From: Cristatella mucedo
Taxonomy: Eukaryota; Bryozoa; Phylactolaemata; Cristatellidae
Direction of reading: 5' to 3'
DNA: 64,000 nt
Assembly: GCA_009760855.2 (NCBI GenBank)
Contig: WPIO01000004.1
Coordinates: 11,165,501-11,229,500, forward strand
Under the pieces are notes generated by a model. That model was given only the letters and a program-made list of their open reading frames with translations. It ran no database searches and had not been told where the DNA came from. Within the stretch, counting starts at the first letter, position 1. Each line of letters opens with the position of its first letter. This document shows, piece after piece, positions 55,341 to 64,000 of this stretch. The position numbers and the translations under genes were made by a program.

Positions 55341-56922
55341 GGGGACGTGCAGGGAATCGCCCGGCGAGAGTGAAGCACCGACGGCAGCGACAGCGACGAG
55401 AGCGCCCTGAGCTCACAGCAGCAGACAGGCGGCAAGAGATGCTCCGTGGGAGTGTCGCACTTTTAATCTACGAGACGAACGGCTGCGCTCCCTCCGTGCC
55501 TCTGCCGGCAGGGGGCGCACCGGGCACTCATCTCTCGCGGTTTGACGTGGGCAGCCAGCGCCACGACTGCCGAGCCACGTGCCACATGGTCACGTGCCAC
55601 GGGCTTGCGAGCGTGGGACGGGCGTGGCTGCATTGCCTTGCGGTAAGAGAGATCGACCGGACAGCGCGGTTCTCTTAGTTCTTGCAGACGGACGAAGGTG
55701 GATGCACTCGGACGACCGCCCTTTGAGCCCCTGGTGCCTCGAGGCAAGCTTGAGATGAGGCACCAGCTTTCAGCAATGGCGGTTGCATTCAACGAACGTC
55801 GATTGTTTTTACTGAGTCTTCACTTGCAGAATTTGAATTCCCATTTCGGGCATTTTCATTCCACACACCGGAGGGAGTGACAGTGCGAAAAGGTTCTTGC
55901 GTGGATATCGCCCTTACGCTGGCTGCTTCTATTGCTGCAATCAGCTGCCCAGCATGTTCTGACAGTGAGACAGAAGCTTCTTAAAAGGCTCTAAACTCCC
56001 AAGAATGGCATAGACGCTTATCTTACAAGGACGTCGTTTATCTTACGAGGAGCTGTTGGATCGAGCAATATCGATGGCTACCTAAGGCAGCTCAAATGGC
56101 ATGCACTCACAGGATCAAGCTCTGAACCGACACGAATACGCTGTAAATGCAAGGATGAGTACCTTAGACTGGCTCCTGTCCTTCGAAGATTCATTCAGCA
56201 AGCATTGATACTTGACCGGCACCTCAGGCAAGAGGTCGCATTTGCTGTTCACCGAACAGTTAGTTTGCTTGGCAGGGCTGTCAAGAAGCTCGGTCTGGCC
56301 ATTGTACTGTGCCACATCAGATGACAAAGATAGGAGGCCGGGCACTGGTGAAAACCGTCTTTCTGGTGGTGGCTTGTCTTTCTGCTGAAGGACATCATTA
56401 AAGATAAGCCTCGAGGCGTCGGTGAAGGTCCTCTGGGACGTTCTGATGCCTGTGCTAGTGTCATCTTTCTCTCCTACAATGATGACAATGTTTGGATAAG
56501 ACTTCTTGTGCTGATGACGCGCATAATGTACACGAAGCATCTGCTCTCACAGCAGCTGACAGTGAGCCTGAAGCAACACTGGAACAGGTTGGCAAAAAAA
56601 TTGCATCAACTAAAAGGAGCCAACACAGGCATCGCGTGAAGCCGTCGGTAGGACAGAGGTTAAAAGGGAACATAGATGAGTAATGGGATAGGCATGGACA
56701 CATAGGGAGCATTGCCAGAACCTAACAGCATAGCAAGAACTTCAAAAGTACTTGCGTAGAGCCAATTTCGTTTGGTGTCATGCACACAGGCTTGGCTAGC
56801 AGCTAAACAGAAGGGGTCACGATACAATATCTGCGTGGCAGGAACACGGTTAAGAACGAGGTATTGCCAGCAACAGTGCAGGAATCCGTCGAGCATTACA
56901 AATATTTACATATTTACACACT

Positions 56923-56966
<44 letters not shown>

Positions 56967-59239
56967 ATATCTACTTGCACCAATAGAGTTTGCATGGCAG
57001 AGTTCCAACAGTGATGCATGGAGGTATGGGCACTTGCAAATGCCGAGAGAAGGACAAGCCGAGAACGGTCAGCACACTTGAAGAAAAACAAACAAAGGAG
57101 TGCCACCAGCAAAGTGCTTACTGGCCTACCAGCATGTGCGATCAGGCGATTGCAGCTGGTGCAAAACTCTGCAGCTAGGCTTGTCTGTCGTGAGCGTCGC
57201 AGTTGCCACATTACTCCACTTCTCGCCGACCTGCACTGGCTACCAGTCAAGCAACGGATTGACTTCAAGGTTTTGTCGCTCACTTTTAGGTCTCTTCGTT
57301 CTATGGCTCCAGCCTATCTTTCAGATATACTACCCCATCAGGCCAAGCATCGTACCACCCGCTTTTCGGAGTCCAACAGTCTGGAAATACCTCGTACAAA
57401 CCTTAAATCCTTTGGAGACCGTGCATTCAGCTCGTATGCTATCAAAGCCTGGAACTCCCTCCCGACCTGCGTCAGAACATCCCATGACCTGACCACATTT
57501 AAAAGAAACTTAAAAACACACCTATTTAGGACAGCATTTAGTGGGTCCCTGTGATTCGTCCTTGATGTGCTTATGCGTGCTGACACTGTGCATGCTGCCA
57601 CTAACCACATTTGCATGCTGACCCTGTGCATGTCACCCCTAACCATATTATTCATTTTGTTTGTTTTTCAAGCATGATTTTACTTACTATTCAATTGCAT
57701 ATCACTTTGCAGCAAATGTAAAGCGCCTAGAAAGTGATTAAGTTATCTGAGGGCGCTTTATCAAGTGCAATATTATTATTATTATTATTATAAAGTGGCC
57801 AACATGCTGAATGCAGCAAGTTTCCAATTATTAGCTCCTGGTGGGAGTCCTGCTGCAGGCACATCCGATGCTAATTCATTTCATATTTTCGTGCTAACCC
57901 ATTACATAGTGCACCTTTTGTAGGCATTGTTTTACAAAGTGCTCCAGGCAATGGAACAAATTTAAAGAGAACCTGCACAAAAGCAGCAGCAGCTTGGAGT
58001 GGCCTGTATTTTGGTAGGCACTGCAGAACTCGTTGGCTGTGAGCTTGCGAAATCCCCCCCCCCCCCAATTGACTACCCATCGTCCGGCTGGCTAGACTCG
58101 ATCGCTGTCTGAAGAGCATGTGCCAGCGTATCGATACGCTAGTGGTTTGACCGTGACCCTCTCCATCACCCACCATACTACTGAGTTACACTCATTGACA
58201 AATGCCGGCTTCTGGTGGGTAGATTAACACCTGGGGTTTCCAAATGTGATCGCACCCAACTGGCTGCACCGGTTGCTTGCTCTGCAGTGCCCACCCGAGC
58301 AATCGATCACTGACCACAATGACCGGCTACTAGCATCTCCGGCAAGCCTTGAAAGTCCTTAATGTCTCTGACAGATCAACAAAGTGGATCTGTAGACCCA
58401 CAAGCTTCCGGAGCACAGTGACTGAATGCCCACACTCAGTCGTTAGTCGTGTATCGGCAGCCTGTCCATCTTAAGCACCTAGGCTATTGGCTGCCGTACC
58501 AGTGACAACTGGGGGGGTGGGGTGGGGGTGGGTGGGGGATACTATAACCTCCACACCACTACTAGTCAGTCGCTGACATGCATGTGTCATGCCAAATGCA
58601 TGCAATCAGCTGATTGAGTGCACCGATCGCTCACACTCACAGCCTGTCGGGCACAAGGATGTGATTCATAAATCCTGACGAAGGCTTTCAGCCTGAATGA
58701 TTAAGTAGCCTGTCGAGCACAAGGATGTGATTCATAAATCCCGACGAAGGTTTTCAGCCTGAATGATTAAGTAGCAGAAAAACAGCACTGCTAGCGAATG
58801 AGCTTATGACTGTGGACTTTCCAGCCACTGTCAGCAGCTGCTGCTACTGCAGGTGGCATTCTGCTGGAGTGCTATGCATTCTGCTGATGTTCTACTAGAG
58901 TACTATGTTCTGCAGGAGTGCTATTCGAGACGCAGAAGATAACGGCAGGCCTGCGAGGCATACAGTGAATTCACATGCAAAACTCTCGGCCACCACAGAA
59001 AGACACGAGATCAGACAAGCGGTTGAGGCCTGAGACTGGCACGAGAGCAGTTTAGAAGGGGTAGGTGCCTTGCTAGTTTGGCCCAGTGGTTAGGGTGTTC
59101 GCCCCGACCAAGGTCAAAGTGAATGCAGCTGACCAAGATCGTGGGCTCGATACACATGGGCATATGTGAGGTAGCCGAATAAGTTCTCTTAAGGAGCTAT
59201 ACAAATAAATTACATTAATTAAATTTATTCATTTACACA

Positions 59240-59290
<51 letters not shown>

Positions 59291-62122
59291 GACATACACA
59301 GTGCTCCCCCACCGCATAACATTCACATACGCGCATGGCACAGGGCCGGCCTAGTTGGCCCACATACCCGCTGTCGGCGGCGGCAAGTTGGTGAGGCAGC
59401 GCTTCTGCACCAGCTGCCGGCGCACGCAAGCGACGATGAAGACGACGAGGGTGAGCAGCATGGCGCCGGCCACCACACCGACGACCATATAGAGCAGCTC
59501 GTCGGGCTGCTGCGAGGTGCGGCCTCGCGTCGCCGGCTGATAGTCCTCGTCACTCGGCCGCCCGCCGTCGCCTAAGCCGCTCGTCCCCTGAGGCGCGTGG
59601 GGCGTCTGAGCCGGTGCCGGGCCACGATTGGGCTGGTTCATTATGGCCAGCACATCGTCGAACGAGCTGGCGGTCGATTCGGCTGAAAGGAAAAGCAGCT
59701 CGTGGCAAGCACGGCCCACGTGACACGGAGGGCACGGATGCACTGCGACCGAGCATGCGTGCTCGTGCATCAACAATCGTCAGTGGCGATCGTCAGGGAC
59801 GACCGCTGATGGCCAGACCGAGGTGGCTGCAACAGGACCCCGGTCGTTTCTCACTCCTGCGCTCGCCTATGGGCGCGCAATCGCACGCACACGCATGCAA
59901 GTGCACGCGTGCATCTGGTCATTCACTCAGTCACGGCATGGCCCACAAAGAGGCATCACGACAACAACAACTCCTAGCGTCACAGCTGCCACTCCACCTG
60001 CTCGGGCGGTTGCTGCAGCCTTCTCCAAAAAACTCATAAAACCCGAAAAACTCAACGCTTCCAATCAACAAACAGGAGGCACTACAGACAGCCACAAGAT
60101 GCTCATCACCGGAGAATGACCCACACCTAGGCTATGCTAGCATCAGAACATCACCGGCCTCACAGTCATGGCCCATGGCAAGCAGTCCCGTGTGACATTA
60201 GCCTAAGCAGGCCGCGCAGCTGTCGCGTCATCGCTACCAGGCCACCTGCCATGCGCGAGATTCGAGTAGCACGTGAGAGGGCGAGAGTCGACGAGAACCA
60301 GTGGCTCAGTCACGAGGAGCTGAGTGGCACCAGGCCAATGTAGCCAATGCAGAATTGGGAGGCCGGACTAGGACGAGCGGTGCCTGGTGCTTCACGCAGC
60401 AGCAGGTGCTCACGCACACACACATGCACGCACGCGCGCACTCACACACACAAACCTCTCCTCCTCGAGCGACCTGAGCGCAGCAGCAGCAGTGCCCTCG
60501 ACACGTCGCCCGGGGCGCATGCAGCAGCTACCTTTGGTGGTGCGCATGAGCGTGTTGCTGCACGGGCTCCTGCCGGCGGCATTCTCGCTCCGAACGCACA
60601 CCTGGTAGGAGGTGTTGGGCAGCAGTCCGCGCAGCTCCCAGTTGCGCGAGTTGAAGCCGGCCACGCGACTCTCGTGCCACAGGCGAGGATGCGACTCGAC
60701 GGGCATGTACTGCAAACGACAGAGCGTGACGAGCTCACCAAGACGGCATCAGGGCACCGCAAGTGGCAGTGTCGACAAAGCTAAACTATCGAGTGTGCTC
60801 AGTCTGGACGCAGCGACCAGCTTAGCCCAGCAAGTAAACTGGTTTCTCCCCGACAGCAGCTGAACCGCCGAAAGGCACGTGCTGTACAACGTACTCACTC
60901 CATTCCACGCGCGGGCGACAGCAGAGGAAGTGCAGCTAGTGCCTTGCCAACTAGAGGGCTGAGATCTAGGGTTATCGATGGGCAGTCGGTGAGATGAACT
61001 CTGCGTCAGAGCAGGGGGTAAGGTGACTTGACACGACTCTCGAATTGAAAGTGCCTCCTTGCACAATTGCAGCAGCTGCACTTTTCTTGCATTTCATTTA
61101 CGCACACGATTTCACAGTGCATAAACATCAATCATTGTACTGGGAACATTGGTTGGTTGGGCCATGTAGGAAGATACCACTGCATCGGCACCAAGCTTTG
61201 ATTCAGCAGCCTCATTTTTATAGAGGCAGAACTGCGCCTAAACTTAACGGCTATCGTCACCGCTTGAAGTAGGCAATATAGGATCGCCCACTGCAGGGAT
61301 CGAACTCTTCACGACCTCGGTCGTGAAGAGGAGCAAGCACCTTACCTCGTGGGCTGAGACCCAGGCGAAAATGTGTTCGAAAGTGAGCAAGAATGCGAAT
61401 GCATGAGTGCCCGTGAGTGCATGTGCACTCGGGCGTGCTCGAGCGAGCGCGTGCGCACTGTGTATGTGCACGCACCGGCGCTCTCGCACCTCTTGTCTGT
61501 CTCCAGTGGCAACAAAGCGCCGCACATTGAAGAACAGGCTACCGTGCTCGTTCAGCAATCATCGCTAAGACTAGCAGGACGGCACCAAAGAACGGCTGTC
61601 GGTGGTTGCAACTGACTGAAGCCACGAAGCTGCATGAGCAGCTGCTGACCGACTAATGTTGCCGGTCGATCGAGGGCCTCGCAACGGGAGTGCTAGCCAA
61701 GCGTGGGAACGGCAAGTCGGCTGTCAGCCGTCGGTCACCCCGGTTCCTCGGCATGACCGAGTCGTCGCGAGCGACATAAAAGTGACAGCGGCAGCTACGC
61801 AAAGCAACGCGAGCGAGCAATCGCCAGCAGCCGCGCCCCCTGCCGGCTGGAGGCCGCGCCTCGTTGATCGCACTCGCCTGCACGACAAAGCCGTCGATCG
61901 GAGCAGGGTCGGTGAGATACTCCCAGCTGAGGAACATCTGCCCAGCCGCTTGCGACAGCAGATGCGTGAGGCGTGGCACGAGCTGCGGCGGCAGGCGGCG
62001 GCCACTGCCACTGCTCGAGCGAATGCCTCCGCTGCCGGCCAAATGCACGCGGTCGGTGGCTTCGCTGACCCTGTTGTCGCGATTTACGTAGACGGCTGCC
62101 AAGCGGAACTTGTAGGACCCGC
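54588..62122 (-). CDS. Hedgehog co-receptor-like (CDON/BOC/Ihog) type I membrane protein, 3' part (six exons; 5' end beyond right edge)
   Basis: Exons 62122-61878, 60709-60532, 59682-59368, 56473-56163, 55267-55132 and 54965-54588 join with matching phases, giving about 521 codons. The first two hold fibronectin type III sequence: the end of one domain ([13 protein letters not shown]) and most of the next ([20 protein letters not shown], then [20 protein letters not shown]). A membrane helix ([20 protein letters not shown]) with a basic stop follows, then a long Ser/Pro/acidic cytoplasmic tail. FN3 domain, short Pro-rich linker, membrane helix and disordered tail match the CDON/BOC/Ihog family, which bind Hedgehog at the cell surface. 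Neogenin, DCC or protogenin are alternatives. The final exon was not found left of 54588. The first intron seems to use a GC donor. Confidence 0.7.
55132..55267 (-). CDS. Hedgehog co-receptor-like, cytoplasmic exon 2
   Basis: Acceptor gctgcag, donor gtgaga, phase 0 in and phase 1 out. It encodes [39 protein letters not shown] and RPLTTAG. A 34-base C run (sense strand) lies about 40 bases upstream of the acceptor. Confidence 0.62.
55306..55339 (+). repeat. 34-base poly-G run
   Basis: Uninterrupted G run, a C run on the receptor gene's sense strand, ending about 40 bases upstream of a 3' splice site. Confidence 0.97.
56163..56473 (-). CDS. Hedgehog co-receptor-like, cytoplasmic exon 1
   Basis: Acceptor catcattgtag, donor gtactc. 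It encodes [38 protein letters not shown] and KDRSQSK. It is polar with no known domain. Phase 1 entry fits the membrane exon. It could end the protein 11 codons past the donor, but the phase-matched next exon makes splicing more likely. Confidence 0.68.
56924..56963. repeat. (CA)n microsatellite
   Basis: 40 bases of CA in a receptor gene intron. Confidence 0.95.
57112..57792 (+). mobile_element. L2-like LINE, 5'-truncated, intact C-terminal frame
   Basis: An open frame gives [40 protein letters not shown] and ends [13 protein letters not shown]. The 3' UTR and an ATT-repeat tail (57770-57792) follow. It is abruptly truncated at the 5' end, as LINE insertions often are. It is almost the reverse complement of 35402-36080, which implies recent insertion. 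Confidence 0.88.
58054..58066 (+). repeat. Poly-C run (13)
   Basis: Homopolymer in a receptor gene intron. Confidence 0.95.
58511..58539 (+). other. G-quadruplex-type G runs
   Basis: Five G runs (7, 4, 5, 3 and 5 bases) separated by single T bases. This satisfies the usual four-run short-loop rule. In a receptor gene intron, on the strand opposite the gene. Confidence 0.8.
58641..58772. repeat. 66-bp tandem duplication
   Basis: Two adjacent units (58641-58706 and 58707-58772) differ at only a few positions. Each reads AGCCTGTCG(G/A)GCACAAGG, then GTGATTCATAAATCC and CAGCCTGAATGATTAAGT. Confidence 0.9.
59072..59216 (+). mobile_element. SINE family A copy
   Basis: Head GTTTGGCCCAGTGGTTAGGG, GTGGGCTCGATACAC and shortened tail AATAAGTTCTCTTAAGGAGC. 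Its AT-rich end is followed by the CA repeat at 59235. In the receptor gene intron after the membrane exon. Confidence 0.82.
59235..59290. repeat. (CA)n microsatellite
   Basis: About 55 bases directly after the SINE A tail and 80 bases from the membrane exon donor. Confidence 0.95.
59368..59682 (-). CDS. Hedgehog co-receptor-like, linker and transmembrane exon
   Basis: Acceptor tcctttcag, donor gtatgt. An ectodomain linker ([19 protein letters not shown]) is followed by the membrane helix [20 protein letters not shown] and stop-transfer RRQLVQKR, ending NLPPPTAG. Reading through the donor would give a stop after only four more residues, but the next exon joins in phase. Confidence 0.8.
60532..60709 (-). 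CDS. Hedgehog co-receptor-like, FN3 exon (second half of FN3)
   Basis: Acceptor cgtttgcag, donor gtagct. It encodes [20 protein letters not shown] and then the FN3 signature [20 protein letters not shown], ending TLMRTTK. The L-P-x-T-x-Y core and the following N-x-x-G turn are typical of FN3 strands E to G. Confidence 0.82.
61199..61360 (-). mobile_element. SINE family B copy with palindromic head
   Basis: 3' end TTGATTCAGCAGCCTCATTT on the left. The head on the right contains CTCTTCACGAC CTCG GTCGTGAAGAG, a perfect 11-bp hairpin, in place of the usual tRNA-like arm, with GCAAGCACCTTACC beyond. Confidence 0.7.
61878..62122 (-). CDS. Hedgehog co-receptor-like, FN3 exon (end of one FN3, start of the next)
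   Basis: The acceptor is tgccttgcag. It encodes [20 protein letters not shown], a linker rich in Gly/Ser/Arg, and the first strands of the next FN3 with the core tryptophan (MFLSWEYL), ending PIDGFVVQ. The chosen end precedes gcgagt, a GC donor, and gives FVVQYMP across the junction. A GT two codons earlier (after FV) is the alternative. Confidence 0.72.
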
Positions 62123-62959
62123 CTGCAAGGCACAAGCAGAAGAGAGCTACATTGGCCGGGGAGCAGCACGCAGTTACCAGTGGCCACCGCCTGGGCCGAT
62201 GCCAGTGGCCACCGGCCCAGTGGCGAGAGGAGCTACGGGCCGCGACAGCGGCCCACGGCAGGCAGGCCAAACTGCAGGCCGCCGACTCCCTTGTCACGGA
62301 GCCTGCTGCCAAGCATGCCACTTCAGCAACGGCCATGATTGGCCCCTCCGGGCAAGATCAAGGTTCAACTACCCTAAATGGTTAGGGCAGCTTGAAAATT
62401 TCTAGCCACAAGCATGCATCCGAGGCCACCGGCTGTTGCCCGACTGGCTGCTGCCCACGGGCCATCGGCTGCATCTCAGAATGCAGCAAGTGAGTCCTGT
62501 TTTCTTCGATTCATCTTAAGCCATTCTTCGACTTACGACTCGTGTATGCTTGCCACCAAGGCAAAAACAACAAAAAGAAAAGCGCTGCACGGCCCTTCAG
62601 TCTACCATTAAGGTCGAAACTCAATGCAATAAAAGCCGAAGACTGCCAAAATGAAGCACTGAATAAAAGCACCTAGAAATACTGCTACCCATTTCGTGAC
62701 CGAACACGATGGCCAACCCCCCCCCCCCCCCCGATGTGTCCTATAACCATAACCCTTCAAGGACGAGCCTCATGCTTGAAAAACGCATTCTGGTCAAAGA
62801 TAACCTTTCGATAGCCCATCTAAGATAACTCATAGGCAACTGCCTTATGCAAAAGCTGTGGGTACGAGCTAGACAGGCAGGTACCATTTGTACCTGCTAG
62901 TTTCATGATGCAGAAAATCGGACTAAGAGGATGAAATTACTTAGTTAACCTAAAGTTTG
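62123..62959. other. Receptor gene intron, nothing recognised
   Basis: No further FN3 or Ig exon was found on the minus strand up to the right edge, so the upstream exons lie beyond it. Confidence 0.45.
62717..62732 (+). repeat. Poly-C run (16)
   Basis: Homopolymer, no gene nearby in the window. Confidence 0.95.
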
Positions 62960-63238
62960 TGTGTGTACGAACATATGTATGTATGTGTGTGTGTGTGTAT
63001 GTATGTGTGTGTAAATGTATGTGTGTGTGTGTATGTATGTATGTGTGTGTGTGCGTGCATTCATGCATACATGCATGCATGCACACATGCATACACACAT
63101 ACATGTATGTATGCATGCGTGCATGCACGCGTGCATGCATGCATGTATGCGTGCATGATGTATGTATGCATGCATGCATGCATGCATGTATGTATGTATG
63201 TATGTATGTATGTATGTATGTATGCATGTATGCCTGAA
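62960..63238. repeat. (TGTA)n/(TG)n/(CATG)n complex microsatellite
   Basis: About 280 bases of alternating purine-pyrimidine tetranucleotides, including a long self-complementary ATGC section. Confidence 0.95.
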
Positions 63239-63795
63239 TGCATATACGTATCTCCGAAAGTCAACAACACAACAGCAACTGAGCCGGTGCTATGCTGGAG
63301 AGATTTCCATAGCACACTCAAAGCCTGGGTGACTTTCCGTGTGCACACGATAGCCAACAAATTTCGTCTCAAGCAAAATAGGGAAGGTGAGAGAGAAGCA
63401 TGGTTGAATAAGGGCCGTGCAGAAACTAAGTAGCATGGAAGTACCAGCGTGGGACGTCGAGAAAAGATTCGGCAGAGCTGGCAACAGGAGAAACGATGTC
63501 GCTGCGTAAGAATAAATTGTGGAAGTAAGCTCCACAGTCTTGTGCCTCCAAAAGTTTCTGTCACCAAAGGTCTTTTGGCAAAAAAATAGAACAGCTTGAT
63601 TAATTGTCCTGAAAGGATGTGAGGCCATGACAATGCTGAACTGATGCAGCAGCTAGGTGTGTAAGACCCAATTAGTGGCCTTGTTCATCGGAGTAATGCT
63701 GCTCTATTCGTTTATCAACAGGGAGCCATCACAGCTCCTTTAGCAAAGGAGCCACACGACTGAATTTCTTGGATTCGCCAAGCAAACTGGCGGGT

Positions 63796-63932
63796 ATATA
63801 TATATATATATATATACATACATACATACATACATACATACATACATACATACATACATACATACATACATACATACATACATACACACACATATACATA
63901 TACATATTATACATATACATATATATATATAC

Positions 63933-63970
<38 letters not shown>
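63796..63970. repeat. (TA)n-(CATA)n-(TA)n microsatellite
   Basis: TA, then about 70 bases of CATA units, then mixed and TA repeats. Confidence 0.95.
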
Positions 63971-63973
<3 letters not shown>

Positions 63974-64000
63974 TCATCCAAGGTAGAGGCTTAGTGGCTA

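Noticed and set aside
62957..63433. Cys/Met/Val and His/Thr-rich open frames
   Set aside because: Translations of TGTA and CATG tetranucleotide repeats.

Overview
This window is nuclear DNA of an animal, most likely a bilaterian invertebrate. The evidence is split genes with GT-AG and GC-AG introns, a metazoan AMPK catalytic subunit, a receptor of the Hedgehog co-receptor (CDON/BOC/Ihog) type, many CA/TA/GA/poly-G microsatellites, L2-type LINEs with ATT-repeat tails, and tRNA-like SINEs. There is no bacterial or organelle signature. The species cannot be named from the sequence alone. Most of the window is intron, repeat and unrecognised sequence.

Four protein genes were assembled exon by exon, all on the minus strand (transcribed right to left). 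Every internal junction was chosen so that splice sites, reading frame and intron phase agree. (1) 11092 to <2536: the 5' part of AMPK alpha, four exons covering the glycine loop to just past the activation loop; the rest lies beyond the left edge. (2) 38637 to 13543: a complete ten-exon gene for a 1116-residue protein, mostly coiled coil, with an acidic Ser/Asp-rich stretch and one C-terminal membrane segment. I cannot assign it to a family; it is the main candidate for something undescribed. (3) 48353 to about 42900 or further left: a gene for an acidic protein carrying an MSP (VAP-like) domain split across two exons; its 3' end is uncertain. (4) >62122 to 54588 or further left: the 3' part of a type I receptor with fibronectin type III sequence, a membrane segment and a long cytoplasmic tail, best matching the CDON/BOC family. 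Its 5' end lies beyond the right edge and its last exon was not found.

The intergenic and intronic space holds at least eleven fragments of one L2-like LINE family. Two of them (35.4 kb minus, 57.1 kb plus) are nearly identical and so recent. SINE family A has thirteen copies, and its 3' end resembles the 3' end of the LINE, which suggests LINE-driven mobilisation. SINE family B has five copies. There are also two decayed copies of an uncharacterised zinc-ribbon-like multicopy element (16.6 kb plus, 31.1 kb minus), a fragment of a second LINE, a diverged direct repeat flanking an MSP exon, several strong hairpins, a G-quadruplex motif and about twenty microsatellites.

No rRNA, functional tRNA or CRISPR array was seen, and nothing suggests the four genes share a pathway. 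All four lie in the same orientation, which may be chance.
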